64,000 nucleotides of DNA from Simmondsia chinensis. Taxonomy: Eukaryota > Streptophyta > Magnoliopsida > Caryophyllales > Simmondsiaceae. Positions 31,990 to 42,413 of the stretch are shown piece after piece. The stretch lies in contig JAGTTD010000008.1 of the NCBI GenBank assembly GCA_018398585.1, forward strand, positions 30,371,208 through 30,435,207. The letters are read 5' to 3'. Under the pieces are notes generated by a model. That model made no database searches. It was not told the DNA's origin and saw only the letters and a program-made list of their open reading frames with translations. How positions within the stretch are numbered: the first letter of the stretch is position 1; the number at the start of each line of letters is the position of its first letter. A program made the translations under genes and the position numbers.

Positions 31990-32500
31990 GTGGCCAAATA
32001 GGTATAATTTGTATATATTTAATTGGGGAGTTCATAAGATTGCCATGGCACCTTTAGCGAAGGTGTTAGACACTTCTAAAGTGGAGGAGCAATCACTTTT
32101 GTCTATCATAACTTCTGAGTCTGAGTTTTATAAGAGCCTTAAGGTCCCGCAGGAAGTCCAAGTTGTACAGAGTGAGGTACGACAAAAGTTAGAAAAAAAG
32201 AATGTTAATTACAAGGCCATAGCTAACAAGCATCGATGGGCAAAGGTCTTTCGTGAGGGTGATACAGTAACAGTATTTCTGCATAAGGAGAGATTTTCTG
32301 TGAGGACATACAATAAGCTCAAAGCAAAGAAGTACGGTCCATACAAAATTTTAAAGACAATTAGTGATAATGCCTTCATGGTGGAGCTACAGAAGAACAT
32401 GAGAATATCCAGAATTTTTGACGTGGCAAACTTGTATGACTATCGCGCTTCTGAGGTACCACTCTATCTAGAAATTAACTTCAGGTCAAGTTCTTTTTAA
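31990..32500 (+). pseudogene. gypsy integrase C-terminal region
   Basis: [57 protein letters not shown] and [13 protein letters not shown] follow the order of the gypsy integrase C-terminus (EGD-V-V-L, YNKL-KKYGP-K, DNA--VELP, FNVADLY). The N-terminal and catalytic integrase domains are missing. Confidence 0.75.
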
Positions 32501-32509
32501 GTGGAGGGG

Positions 32510-32811
32510 ACTGATTTGGGATAAATAGCTGAAGGATTATAGAGCAATTGGACCGCCAGAAATCTAAACTGGTATTTTTGTAATTTGGCATTTCAGTGGT
32601 ATTTTCGTAATTTTATATTTTAGGGTATTTTATTAATTTTAGGTTTTAGGGTTTCTAGTTTTCCTATAATACTTGCAATAGTTGTTAATTGGATTGATTC
32701 ATCAATTTTAGAATTACAAAATCCTAGTTGTTTTCTCTCTGTCATTGGATTCCAAGTTTATTCTTCAAATTCACATGTTCAATTTGAACTTCATGTTTTC
32801 GTTCCACATCA
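32510..32811 (+). repeat. 3' LTR of the nested gypsy element
   Basis: TGATTTGGGATAAATAGC...GTTCCACATCA. Shares AGCAATTGGACCGCCAGAAA, TTTGTAATTTGGCATTTCA and GATTGATTCATCAATTTTAG with the split left LTR (28395-28563 plus 30667-30795). Confidence 0.85.
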
Positions 32812-33383
32812 GCCGCAAACCTTGATAATTACTTCCTAAAGTGTTCTGATATCCCCAATTTCCATTACCACTAGTGCTACGTGCGGATCCACAATTGCTA
32901 GTCACCAACATATTATTTATGTACAAGGAAAATTGAGAATTGAGAGATTGCAAATTAAAAACAATGCGAAATTGAGAATTGCCATCGAATCTTACTCCTT
33001 TTTCGATTCTTCCCAAATCAAAATTTTTGAATTTCTCAAATTCATTTCAAATTTCCATTCAGAGATTTTATCTCTTCAAGGCAACAAATTGGGTTACAAT
33101 TTAATGCCTTACCATATATTCGGGCCATAAATTTAAATTCCCGTTGAATTTAGATGTAATTTGATCTGGGATCTGAAAATTGTGAGGCTAGAGAGAGAGG
33201 TTGTAAATTGAGAGAACAATGCAAATTTCAAGGGATGCTAGATGCGATGGTCGGCATACGGGGGCGGCAGAATTAGGGTGTTGTCAGGGTGGAGATCAGG
33301 GCAGCAAAATTTAGGGTTTAAGCGGCTAGAGTTTGGCTTTAAAAGAGTGAGAATAGAAGAGGGCTGGTTTGATTCTGATATAA
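32812..33383 (-). pseudogene. copia gag N-terminal part
   Basis: Minus-strand continuation of the copia gag beyond the gypsy insertion (NCGSARSTSGNGNWGYQNTL, SNYQGLR at 32951-32820). Further right is the leader up to a primer-like CTGATATAATG beside the LTR at 33384. Frames are broken. Confidence 0.6.
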
Positions 33384-33480
33384 TGTAAAGCATTGAGTAA
33401 CCCACAAACTAAAGGTACCATTTCATACATTTATGATAGATGAATACAACGTTATGTTAGTACAAGACTAAGCCCATTGC

Positions 33481-34013
33481 TAAGGGTGTATACGAACCGA
33501 ACGTTTAGTGAACTACTCAAGTTCAAAATCGATTAGTGCTTGTTCGTGTTCATTATAATGGCTCGTTAGCTTATCGAGCCGAGTTCGAACAGTGGGATGC
33601 TCGACTCATTAATATTTGTGAACAATTTGATAAGAGCTCGTTAAGGGGCTCACTAAAAGTTCGGTACGGGCTTATTAAGAGTTCATTAATGGTTGGTATT
33701 GGTTCAAAAATGGTTCGATAATGACTCGATAATAACTTGAAAAACTCGACTCGGTAGTGAACTCAGCAAGATAACAAGCCGACTCGGTTTTGAGCTTGAT
33801 TGGGCTCGATAACAAGCTCAATTCGGCTCGATAAGCCTAACGAGCCAAGCAAAGCTAAGTATCAAATGCACTAAAATATTTTCGAATCGAGTTCGAATAA
33901 GGGTTTGAAATGCTCAATAAGAGCTTGGCTCAAACCTGAGCTCGATAAGCCTTATCAAGCTCAAGTTCGAACAAGAGGGTGTTCGGCACGGCTCGGCTCA
34001 TTTACACTCCCTA
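33481..34013. mobile_element. hAT-like MITE in the copia 5' LTR
   Basis: Perfect 8-bp duplication CCCATTGC (33473-33480 and 34014-34021). The ends TAAGGGTGTATACGAACCGA and GCTCATTTACACTCCCTA are imperfect inverted complements. The interior is full of GAGCTCG/CGAGCC phrases and has no coding capacity. The 8-bp duplication supports hAT. Relatives flank the insertion in RPL10 intron 3. Confidence 0.9.
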
Positions 34014-34073
34014 CCCATTGCGTCCGTATATAAATATTGTCATGATTACCTATACATATAATCTAACAAAGAC

Positions 34074-35466
34074 TCCCTTTTCTCACACATTGAGAAAAAT
34101 AAAAGAGCCACACTCAGCTTATTTATAATTCTCCATTAAATAAGTAACCACAAGATCCACCATTGTAAGAACTACAAATGTGACTCTAATAAGAAATTTA
34201 CATTATGATTGTGTGAGAGAAGACATCGACATATAAGTCTCGAAAATTACTACACCTAAAGTCAATTGGTTTACGAGGAATCCCTTTTAGACATATGTGA
34301 ACGTCACATGTGCCAACTCCACAAGTCAAGCCTAAGGTGTAGTGAAATTTCATATAAGATCATAGCAGGTTGATGATCTCAAACTCTTATTTAACACACT
34401 ATATTCTCAAGAAGAGGGGTGCATTTGACTTTCACGCACTGAGGGCCGATGTAGTAAAATGTTGGATCCAAGGGCCGTAATTCCAAATTGGAGTGGACAA
34501 GGCTAAGGGTACGATTGAAAAGGATTCACACGTGTAGGGGCGTTAAAAACTCTACATGTAAGTTTAATAATGATACCATGTTGGAGTTATGAGTCTAATA
34601 AGATATCAACATTAATATAGTGAGTTAATCTATCAAATTCTAGTTGGTTTTAGGATAGACCTCATTATATGTCAATTTCATGGGATGGACCAAAGGTTCG
34701 ATTAAATTTCGCACACCCTAACGCGGTATTTATAGTTAAAAATTCAATTAAAAAAGAACCCCTTTTATGATAAAAATAAATGATAAACTAAACCCATATT
34801 AATAAGAGTAAGGATAAATTCTAATAAGATATTTAGGACTAAAATAAAATATGAATTATTTTGTAATGTATTACAAACTCCATTATTAATAAGAAACTTG
34901 CTCTTATAGTGTAGGTTTGCCTAACATTGAGCCATTAATCAATAGGAAACTCAACCTTGTATGTATTGCTCTTACAGTGTAGGTTTGCCTAACATTGAGG
35001 TTAGGTTAAGCAGTGGCTACAAAGATCCGGATTATAGGCTTGGCTTGACGAGCATTGGCAAAAGAGGAGAAGAAAAGAACAAGGCAAATTAGAGAAAATT
35101 CTCACTCGTCTTTGGTCCATGTAGATGAGTTGGAATAAGTTTGTATTTTGAGGAAGCCTTCCTAACCCTTAAAAAGTGTTGGTCTAAGCAAATAAGAAGC
35201 AGCTCCAGTGGGCAACTCGAAATAGTGTTGATCAAGTTTCTAGTGGAGCCTTCAGATTAATAAGAGGAAAGGGACTCGCTTGGCCACAAAATGGTCGCCC
35301 CCAGCTCGGGGGATGGATTAAGGTGAATTTAATTTTTAGTTTTTTTATATTTATGAAAATTAATAAGTAGTCATAATGGAAATTTTAAATTTTAATATGC
35401 TAATATGTTCATACATGATATAATATATATATATATACACATATATATATACACATATACATAATA
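34074..35466. other. spacer, possible old LTR-like DNA and a local duplication
   Basis: 34270-34740 has the look of a decayed LTR (AACTCTACATGTAAG, phrases repeated with ATG/CAT symmetry) but no partner in the window. At 34906-34940 and 34968-35002 TGCTCTTA-AGTGTAGGTTTG plus CCTAACATTGAG is directly repeated. A (TA)n tract at 35420-35460 precedes the LINE. No gene supported. Confidence 0.45.
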
Positions 35467-35499
35467 TAGAAAAGCAAAAACCATACATACTCTCTCTCT

Positions 35500-35814
35500 A
35501 CTGCTCTCTCTCTAACGTCCACCTGCCACACCACTGGTCACCTAACGCCCACCTGCCACCATCGTCGACAACCTCGCCGACGCGGCAGGAGCACCATCAT
35601 CGGTGACAGAAAGACGACGGCACCACCGCAGCGCCGGAGCAGCGACGCAAACACCAGGAACCCTATCTCCCCTCTGCCCCTTCAAAACCCAGTCCCACCA
35701 CCACCACCACCACCACAGGTGCCTCGCCGAACCAAGACCGCAACAAACCCCGACCCGGCCACCCCCTCAGCCACTCAACCCCCCCCCCCCCCCAGCGAAC
35801 ACCCTTACGCACCG

Positions 35815-35857
<43 letters not shown>

Positions 35858-36460
35858 CCCGCAATTTCACCTCCCTCACCCTGACCCAATGGAACCCAAC
35901 CCTTGACCTACCGCCACCTTGACCCCCAGACCCACCACCACTGGAACTCAGCCCGACCCGACCTAAGCCCCTCTCCACCCTGGCCACCTGGACCACCACA
36001 ACCGCCCACCTGGACCACCACCATGACCCTCTATCCATCTCTCACCCCCTCCCTGACCCTTGACCTACGTCACCCTTACCATCCAAACCCACACCGCCGT
36101 CGCCCCTGCCTGACCTACCAGCACTACAAACCTCATATCCCGGACACACCAACACCAAGACCAAGCCCCTCTACCTATCCCCACCAACCCGCCACCCCAC
36201 GACCACCAACCCTAAGCAATCGCCAGCCACCGCCTCACCACAAACTCGCAGCCGACCTACCCAAGTAAGCAAAATCGATCGGCCCCAAGTCTGCATTCTA
36301 CTCTCTTCCCCTTTATTTGCTTCCCTTTTTGGTCGGGTAGTTTTAATTTAAGTGGGGGTTTTGCTATTTGATTTTCTTATTTCTACTGGTCACTACTTCA
36401 AGTGCATTGACTTTGATTGCATTTGTGTGCAGTTTCTTGCTGGTTTACATATCATAGTGA
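35500..36460 (+). other. C-rich 5' leader of the LINE with poly-C run
   Basis: Pro/His/Thr-rich readings (for example 35603-35922 and 35903-36268) reflect CCACC and CCGACC repeats, not a recognised domain. Poly-C runs lie at 35779-35793 and 35815-35855 (41 C). The leader starts with CTCTCTCTACTGCTCTCTCT, a pyrimidine-rich tract that may belong to the element's own promoter; that is inference. Confidence 0.6.
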
Positions 36461-36469
36461 TAGGAGTGT

Positions 36470-37532
36470 ATGAACGATACTAGTCATGGAACTCAAAACG
36501 TGAGGTCATCATCAAAGGGGGTGGGGAGGGGGAGAAAGAAGCTAAAGAGGGAGGGAAACGTAAGACTAGGGACACTAAATATCGGGACGTTGGCAAAGAA
36601 GAACCTTGAGGTGGCCCAAATGATGATGAAGAGAAGGATCAACATCCTTTGTCTACAGGAGACTAAATGGGTGGGCACGAAAGCAAGAGATCTGCTAGGA
36701 TATAAACTGTGGTATTCGGGCAATGCCAAAGGGAGGAATGGAGTTGGCATTATCGTCAATAACAGTCTTAAGGATAAAGTAGTCGAAGTGTAGGACTAGT
36801 GATAGGATCATAGGCATCAAGATGATCCTAGATGGGGACGTACTGAACGTCATTAGTGCCTATGCATCTCAAACTGGACTATCAGAGAATAAGAAGGCAA
36901 CAGTTTGGGAGAACTTAAACAAAATGATGCAAGGCATACCACAATCCGAACAAGTGGTGATTGGCAGGGATTTCAATGGGCATGTTGGCGAGACAGAGGA
37001 TGGATACGTGTCATACCATAGAGGATTTGGATTTGGAACTAGGAATGCAGAGGGGAAATCCCTCCTAGACTTTGCGGTCATTTATGAGCTAACAATTGCC
37101 AACACCTTCTTCAAAAAGCGTGACGAGCATATCATCACGTATCAAAGCAGTGGGACAAGGACTCAGATTGACTACATACTACTAAGGAAAAGGGTACAAA
37201 GAAAATGCAGGGATTGCAAGGTCATCCTAGGGGAGGACCTTTTTAAACAACATAGGATGGTGTGCGCGGATGTGAAGGTCAAGAAGAGGGCCAAGAGAAG
37301 CAGGAAAACTGTGCAGAGACATACCCGATTGAGGGATTTGAAGGGAGAGAAGTATAGAGCCTATAAGGAAAGGGCGGAATCCGAGCTCGATTGGGATGTG
37401 GAGGGAGATACAAACCTAATGTGGAACAAAATGGCTCAAAAGACTAGGGGACTGGCACGCGAAATTCTGGGCGAGTCCAAGGGCGGGGCACCTATCAACA
37501 GAGAGTCCTGGTGGTGGTGCGTGGAGGTCTAA
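36470..37532 (+). pseudogene. LINE endonuclease domain (APE type)
   Basis: Cleaves target DNA for target-primed reverse transcription. It starts with VRLGTLNIGTLAKKNLEVAQ, RRINILCLQETKW (the QETKW motif with the catalytic Glu) and GYKLWYSGN...NGVGIIV; after a stop at about 36791 it resumes with DVLNVISAYASQTG, VVIGRDFNGHVGE (usual GDFN-H changed to GRDFNGH), FAVIYELTIANTFFKK, TRTQIDYIL and HRMVCADVKV. The catalytic core is recognisable but the frame is broken once. The closing stop is at 37530. Confidence 0.85.
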
Positions 37533-37929
37533 CAGAGGATTAAGGCGAAACGTGACTGGTTTAAGGAGTGGGAGCGTAGTGGAGAGGAGGAAAAGCGACG
37601 TCAATATCAGTAAGCCAAGAAGGAAGCAAAGAAGGCAGTCAGAGAGGCACAATCAAGAGCATATGAGGAGTTCTACAAGAAGCTAGATACCAAGGAGCTA
37701 GGGATATGTACAAGATCGCCAGAGCAAGAGAAAGGAAGACGAGGGACTTAGAGCAAGTAAAGTGTATAAAAGGAGAAGATGAACAGGTGCTAGTGGAAGG
37801 GCATCAAATTAGAGCTAGGTGGAAAGCTTACTTCCAAGATCTGTTCAACAACCAGGGAGACATAGAGATAGTTCTAGGTGATCTCTACACACCGGGGGAG
37901 CATCAGAACTATTGCTATTGTAGGTGAAT

Positions 37930-38671
37930 TACACCAGATGAGATTAAGGAAGCCCTAAAACATATGGGTAGGGGAAGAGCAATTGGTCCAAATGGAATAC
38001 CCATTAAGGTATGAAAATGCCTGGGACAGAGGGGCATTAGCTGGCTAACAAAATTATTTAACCAAATCCTTATGGGGAAGAAGATACCTGACGAATGGCG
38101 GAAGAGCACACTGGTCCCAATCTACAAGAACAAAGGCGACATCCAAAGTTGCGCCAACTATCGGGGGATCAAACCAATGTGCCACACTCTCAAGCTGTGG
38201 GAGTGATTCATAGAAATGGGGTTACGGCAACAGACAGAAGTGGCTGAGAGCCAGTTCGGGTTTATACCTAGGATATCGACAATAGAAGCCATCCACCTTT
38301 TAAGGCGGACGATAGAGCAGTATAGGGAGAGACAAAAGGATCTCCACATGGTTTTCATTGATTTGGAGAAGGCATACGATAGAGTGCTAAGAGAGGTACT
38401 ATGGAGGGTTTTGGGTAGGAGAGGCATCCCCATGCCATATATCCGGGCCATTCGAGACATATATGAGGAGGCACATACTAATGTACGCACACGGGAAGGG
38501 GAGACAGACACTTTCCCTATTACAGTTGGGGTACACCAAGGTTCTGCCTTGAGTCCCTTTCTGTTCATTCTAGTCATGGATGAGCTCACTAGACACATCC
38601 AAGGAGAGGTGCATTGGTGTATGCTTTTTGCAGATGACATAGTTTTAGTGGGGAACTCCGGAACGACATAA
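37930..38671 (+). pseudogene. LINE reverse transcriptase domain
   Basis: The plus-strand reading has ITPDEIKEALKHMGRGRAIG, PDEWRKSTLVPIYKNKGDIQ, CANYRGIK and, after a stop at about 38204, [59 protein letters not shown] and [11 protein letters not shown]. The catalytic FADD and the upstream D in [11 protein letters not shown] are intact. The pattern GF-P--ST--AI and HQGS-LSP is that of plant RTE elements. Confidence 0.9.
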
Positions 38672-38889
38672 ATGATAAGTTGGAATTATGGAGAAGTGCT
38701 TTGGAATCGAAGGGATTACGGATTAGTAGATCTAAGACCGAGTACTTGTAATTCAAATTCGGCCATTCCATCGGGAGTAGTACAGAGGATGTCAAGATAG
38801 AATCGGAGACCGTACCGAGTAAGGAGAGTTTTAGATACTTGGGTTCCATGATACAGCAGAACAGTGAGGTTGACGAGGATTTCAACAAC

Positions 38890-39405
38890 AGGTTTAACGT
38901 AGGCTAGCGGAAGTGGAGAATGGCCTCCGGGGTTCTTTGTGATAGAAAGTTCCCGCTAAAGCTAAAGGGAAAATACTACAAGACGCTAGTGAGACAGGCT
39001 ATGTTGTATGGGACAGAGTGTCGCCCAATGAAACAACATCAAACACAGAGGATGAAGGTGGTAGAGATGAGGATGTTGTGCTGGATGTGTGGCCACACAA
39101 GAATGGATAGGATCAGGAACGATGTAATCAGAGGTAAATTAGGTGTAGCCTCGATCGATGATAAATTGAGAGAGCACCACTTGAGATAGTTTGGACATAT
39201 TAGCAGGAGACCGACCATAGCTCCAATCAGGAGGTGTGAACAGCTACATACTGCGCTAGGCAGAAGAGGGAGGGGCAGGCCAAAGAGGAGTTAGCTGGAG
39301 ACGATCCGATACGACCTAACCCACCTAAACCTGAGGGAGGAGATGGCCTTAGATAGAGCACGATGGAGGGCTAGCATAGGGGTAGCGGATGTGGTAGCGT
39401 AGAGT
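38890..39405 (+). pseudogene. LINE C-terminal region
   Basis: Continues with KWRMASGVLCDRKFPLKLKG, YYKTLVRQAMLYGTECRPMK, RMKVVEMRMLCWMCGHTRMD and, after stops, RRCEQLHTALGRRGRGRPK and MALDRARWR. This conserved RTE C-terminal block includes the zinc-poor CW-CGHTR-D motif. Stops near 39187 and 39291 interrupt it. Confidence 0.8.
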
Positions 39406-39654
39406 AGTGCGGTGAGTGACTGGTAGTTTAAGATTTCTAGGCAGTCATAACCCTAGGTAGTGCACTTATCTATTGTTTAGTTACTTCGCGATTATTCGTC
39501 TATTATTGGCCATGTACTATTTGCTTTACTATGTGCCTTGTAGTTGTCTTCTGTGGGGTATATTTTATACTGCTAGTTTAACGTGGTGTCCTAAGCTGAT
39601 GCTTTGTGGCTTCCATGGTTTCTAGGATACCATGTTCACATGACGACTCGATCT

Positions 39655-39785
39655 TCAGGATGGAGGTCCTCGGAAACAGCCTCTCCTCCACCCGGAAGAG
39701 GGAAGGCTGCATACATCCACCCCCCTAGACCCTGCTTCATGCGGGAGCCCCTGTGGCACTGGGACTACTGTCGTTGTTGTTGTTG
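39655..39785 (+). repeat. LINE 3' terminal segment (source of the dispersed tails)
   Basis: CCTCGGAAACAGCCTCTCCT...GCATACATCCACC...GGGAGCCCC...GGCACTGGGAC then (GTT)n. The same segment recurs at 1281-1408, 25943-26080, 50680-50812, 56982-57087, about 58095-58180 and 62329-62460. Confidence 0.85.
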
Positions 39786-39799
39786 TAGAAAAGCAAAAA

Positions 39800-40787
39800 G
39801 GATAGCATAAAAGAGAAGGTAAAGAAAGTATATCAGAAAAGAAGAACAAAATGATGTCTAGCAAAAGCCCTCAAAACCGCAAAACCTTTCGCGATCTCTA
39901 AATCCGGAATGTGGGCTCCAAAAATATTACTTAGGAAATTTTTCAAAATAACTTTTTTTTCCTTTTATTTCTAAAGAGTAGAATTTTACAACTATATATA
40001 TATATATATATATACATACATATTTTAAACTAACTCTCAAGACCTCCATTTATAATAGAGTTTTCGATTGGACTTAAAACAAATAATAATATAGGAAAGG
40101 AAAAAAAAAATTAATTAAATTCAATACTTAGTCAGCAACAAAACCATGCCGCAACTTAATGCAAATTCGGTGACCCCCACTCCCCTTCTCATTTTTTCAA
40201 TGGGAAGTTATTTCCAATTTTTAGGAATTTAATTAAAAACATGTGAATTTAATTTTTAGATTTTTTATATTTTATAATTTGACACTATTTCTCCAAATTT
40301 ATATTTCTAAAATTTTAATATTTTGCTTATATTTCTAAAATTTTAATATTTTTCTTAAAGCTTAATTTGGGTTCCATTTTTTAAAATTCTAATTTTAATA
40401 TTTAATATTTTGTTCAAAATTCAAGTCATTAAAGTTATAAAAAGTAGCATCTATCTCTCTTTGTGCTTCTAGATAGCCTTTTGATTATGATATAGAAAAA
40501 TTATGTTAAATATAAATCTTCATAATATTAATACAAGTCAATTTGGATTAAAATAAAAAATAAGTCAATAAAGTGTACATATAATAAATAAAAACTTTAT
40601 AAATTCAATTGAAGCTCCAGTAGAACACTAGCTCAAAAACATTTATTGTGGTTGCCTCTCCGATTTGTTCCCTAGATGTGTAGAAGAGTACTTTAATAAG
40701 AATGCATATTCAAATGCAAGTCGCAAATTATTTCAATTAAAGCATGTAATATTTTAATATAATTTTAGTAAGACTTCTAATTCCTCA
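39800..40787. other. AT-rich spacer with (TA)n
   Basis: (TA)n at about 39992-40014 and a repeated TTTCTAAAATTTTAATATTT (about 40306 and 40330). No gene or element supported. Confidence 0.5.
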
Positions 40788-41893
40788 ACGCTCTAACCAC
40801 TGCGTAGAACTCGATATCATAAGTAGAGTAATTTAACTTACTTTTGTCAGGATTCTCAATGAAGTATGCAATTGGCCTCCCTTCTTGGCTAAGCATAACG
40901 CCAATGTCAATTTTGGAGGCATCTGTGTGAAGCTCGATCGTCTTCTGGAAGTTGGGTAAAGCTAATACCGGTGCTGTGGTTTGTCTCCTCTTGATCTTGT
41001 CAAAGGCGTCAACCGCCCTTAGAGTCCAAGCAAAGGAACTCCCCTTCATATAATCTGTGATTGGCGCCATCACCAAGCTGAAGTTAGGCACGAACCACCC
41101 ATAAACAGACACCAACCCATGGAAACTTCTGACTTCGCCAGTTGTCTTCGACCATGGCCAGTCTCGTATTGCCACGATCTTCCCTTCGTCAGCTGATATA
41201 CCGTCCTTGGACATAACAAATCCAAGGAAGGTCACCATGTCTCTGATGAACTCACACTTCTTTAAGGCGGCGAACAGATATTGCTTTCGCAAATTACTCA
41301 AGATGTCCCTGAGATGCGTCAAGTGCTCATCCCTGCTCTGGTTGTAGATTAAGATGTCATGAAAGTAGACGACTACGAACTTCCCAATGAACGGGCAAAG
41401 TACCTAGTTTAGAAATCGCATTAAGGTACTTGGTGCGTTTGACAACCCGAATGGCATGACAAGCCACTCATATAATCCTTCCTCAATCTTAAAGGTGGTT
41501 TTCCACTCAAGTAGGTCATCCAATCTTTAAGTCCATCTTGGTGAACACTTTTGCATTTCGTTGTTGATCAAGTAGGTCATCCAATCTCGGAATAGGGAAT
41601 CAGTAACGCACCATGATCTTGTTGATGGCTACACTTTCCGCACACATCCACCAACTACCATCCTTCTCTGGCATCAACAGAGCCAACATTGCACAAGGAC
41701 TCAAACTCTCCCTGATATACCCCTTGGTGAGCAGCTCCTCCACTTGGCATTTAAGCTCCTCAAGCTCTGATAGACGCATACGATAGTGAGGCCTATTCGG
41801 CAAGGTAGCCCCCGACAACAGATCAATGCGGTGTTGTATGTGTCTTAATGGCGGTAGCGTATCCGGTAACTCCTCAGGAATCAGCAAACTCAC
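40788..41893 (-). pseudogene. gypsy reverse transcriptase and RNase H start
   Basis: [20 protein letters not shown] and [20 protein letters not shown] open the RT. The catalytic box at about 41385-41350 reads VVVYFHDILIYN, with His in place of the first catalytic Asp of Y-DD. HLTHLRDILSNLRKQYLFAA, KCEFIRDMVTFLGFVMSKDG and FHGLVSVYGWFVPNFS follow. RNase H starts with LHTDASKIDIGVMLSQEG, RPIAYFIE and YDIEFYAVVRALRN and is then cut. A 19-bp direct repeat (CAAGTAGGTCATCCAATCT at 41509 and 41569) marks a local duplication. The mutated active site indicates a dead enzyme. Confidence 0.85.
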
Positions 41894-42116
41894 TTAACAA
41901 GGCAACAACCTCACTCAGTATCTCCCTTGGATTCACCTTGCTCTCTTTCCCAATCAACACAAAGACGATATTGGTGTCACAAACCTCCTTAGCGAACATA
42001 GCTTTGCCCCGTATACTCGAGTGTTGAGCTATTAAAGCTCGCGGCTCCTCCTTCTTGGGCAAAAAGATAATCTTCGTCCCCTCGAAAATGAAGCTATATG
42101 TATTTTTCCGTCTGAC

Positions 42117-42380
42117 TTAGATGACACTCTCATCATATTTCCACGAGCGGCCCAACAATAAATGGCAAGCGCCCATGGTGACCAAGTCACACCAAACTCC
42201 ATCCTTGTACTTGGACCCATTTGAAAAATTTACCAAATATCCTTTAGACGTGGTTATCTGGTTTCCTTTCTTGTGCCATGATAACTTGTATAGACTTGGA
42301 CGAGCTTCTGTCTTCATCCCCAGCTTGGCGACTGTCTCTTCGGAAACCACATTCTCAAAACTTCCCGAGTCTATCACCAT
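42117..42380 (-). CDS. gypsy protease (retropepsin) segment
   Basis: VIDSGSFENVVSEETVAKLG has the DSGS active site; then KTEARPSLYKLSWHKKGNQI, TTSKGYLVNFSNGSKYKDGV, WCDLVTMGACHLLLGRSWKY, the closing GR-W. This is the usual layout of the plant chromovirus-like protease between gag and RT. The frame is open over the whole segment. Confidence 0.8.
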   Translation of the reverse strand: MVIDSGSFENVVSEETVAKLGMKTEARPSLYKLSWHKKGNQITTSKGYLVNFSNGSKYKDGVWCDLVTMGACHLLLGRSWKYDESVI

Positions 42381-42413
42381 GCGGCATATTCTATTGCCAA
42401 CGGTGCAGGTAGT

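Larger units (their letters stand above)
28395..32811 (+). mobile_element. Ty3/gypsy element (deleted pol) nested in the copia element
   Basis: The left LTR starts TGATATAGGACGAG (28395) and is split by a TRIM-like element (28564-30661); the right LTR is 32510-32811. Flanks GCCGT (28390-28394) and GCCGC (32812-32816) give a 4-of-5 duplication. A primer-like TTGGTATTACAGC follows the left LTR near 30797. The interior has gag (about 31190-31850) and then jumps to the integrase C-terminus (about 31990-32500), so protease, RT and RNase H are deleted. The direct repeat TAGAAGGAGATGAAGGTGC at 31875 and 31907 may mark the deletion junction. Confidence 0.85.
24526..34068 (-). mobile_element. Ty1/copia element with multiple nested insertions
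   Basis: Short LTRs (24526-24669, and 33384-34068 including a MITE) start TGTAAA and end ATCTAACA. The flanks are AAGAA (24521-24525) and AAGAC (34069-34073), a 4-of-5 target-site duplication. On the minus strand from right to left it encodes gag, protease, integrase, reverse transcriptase and RNase H, the copia order. Next to the left LTR, CTCTCCTTCCATCAC is the complement of a polypurine tract. Insertions: gypsy 28395-32811, retroposon 25273-26097, hAT-like MITE 33481-34013. All reading frames are broken. Confidence 0.85.
35481..39785 (+). mobile_element. RTE-clade LINE, apparently full length
   Basis: A perfect 14-bp target-site duplication TAGAAAAGCAAAAA (35467-35480 and 39786-39799) bounds the insertion. 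The 5' part (35500-36460) is a C-rich leader; then come an apurinic-type endonuclease (36540-37490), a reverse transcriptase (37930-38660) and an RTE-type C-terminal region (38890-39400); then a 3' untranslated region ends in (GTT)n. No second upstream ORF and no separate RNase H are seen, which fits the RTE clade. Frameshifts and stops (about 36793, 37532, 37930, 38204, 38669) mean it is inactive. Confidence 0.9.

Noticed and set aside
35603..36268. Proline-rich frames in the LINE leader
   Set aside because: Products of poly-C and CCACC repeats; the target-site duplication shows the region is LINE leader, and no conserved domain is present.
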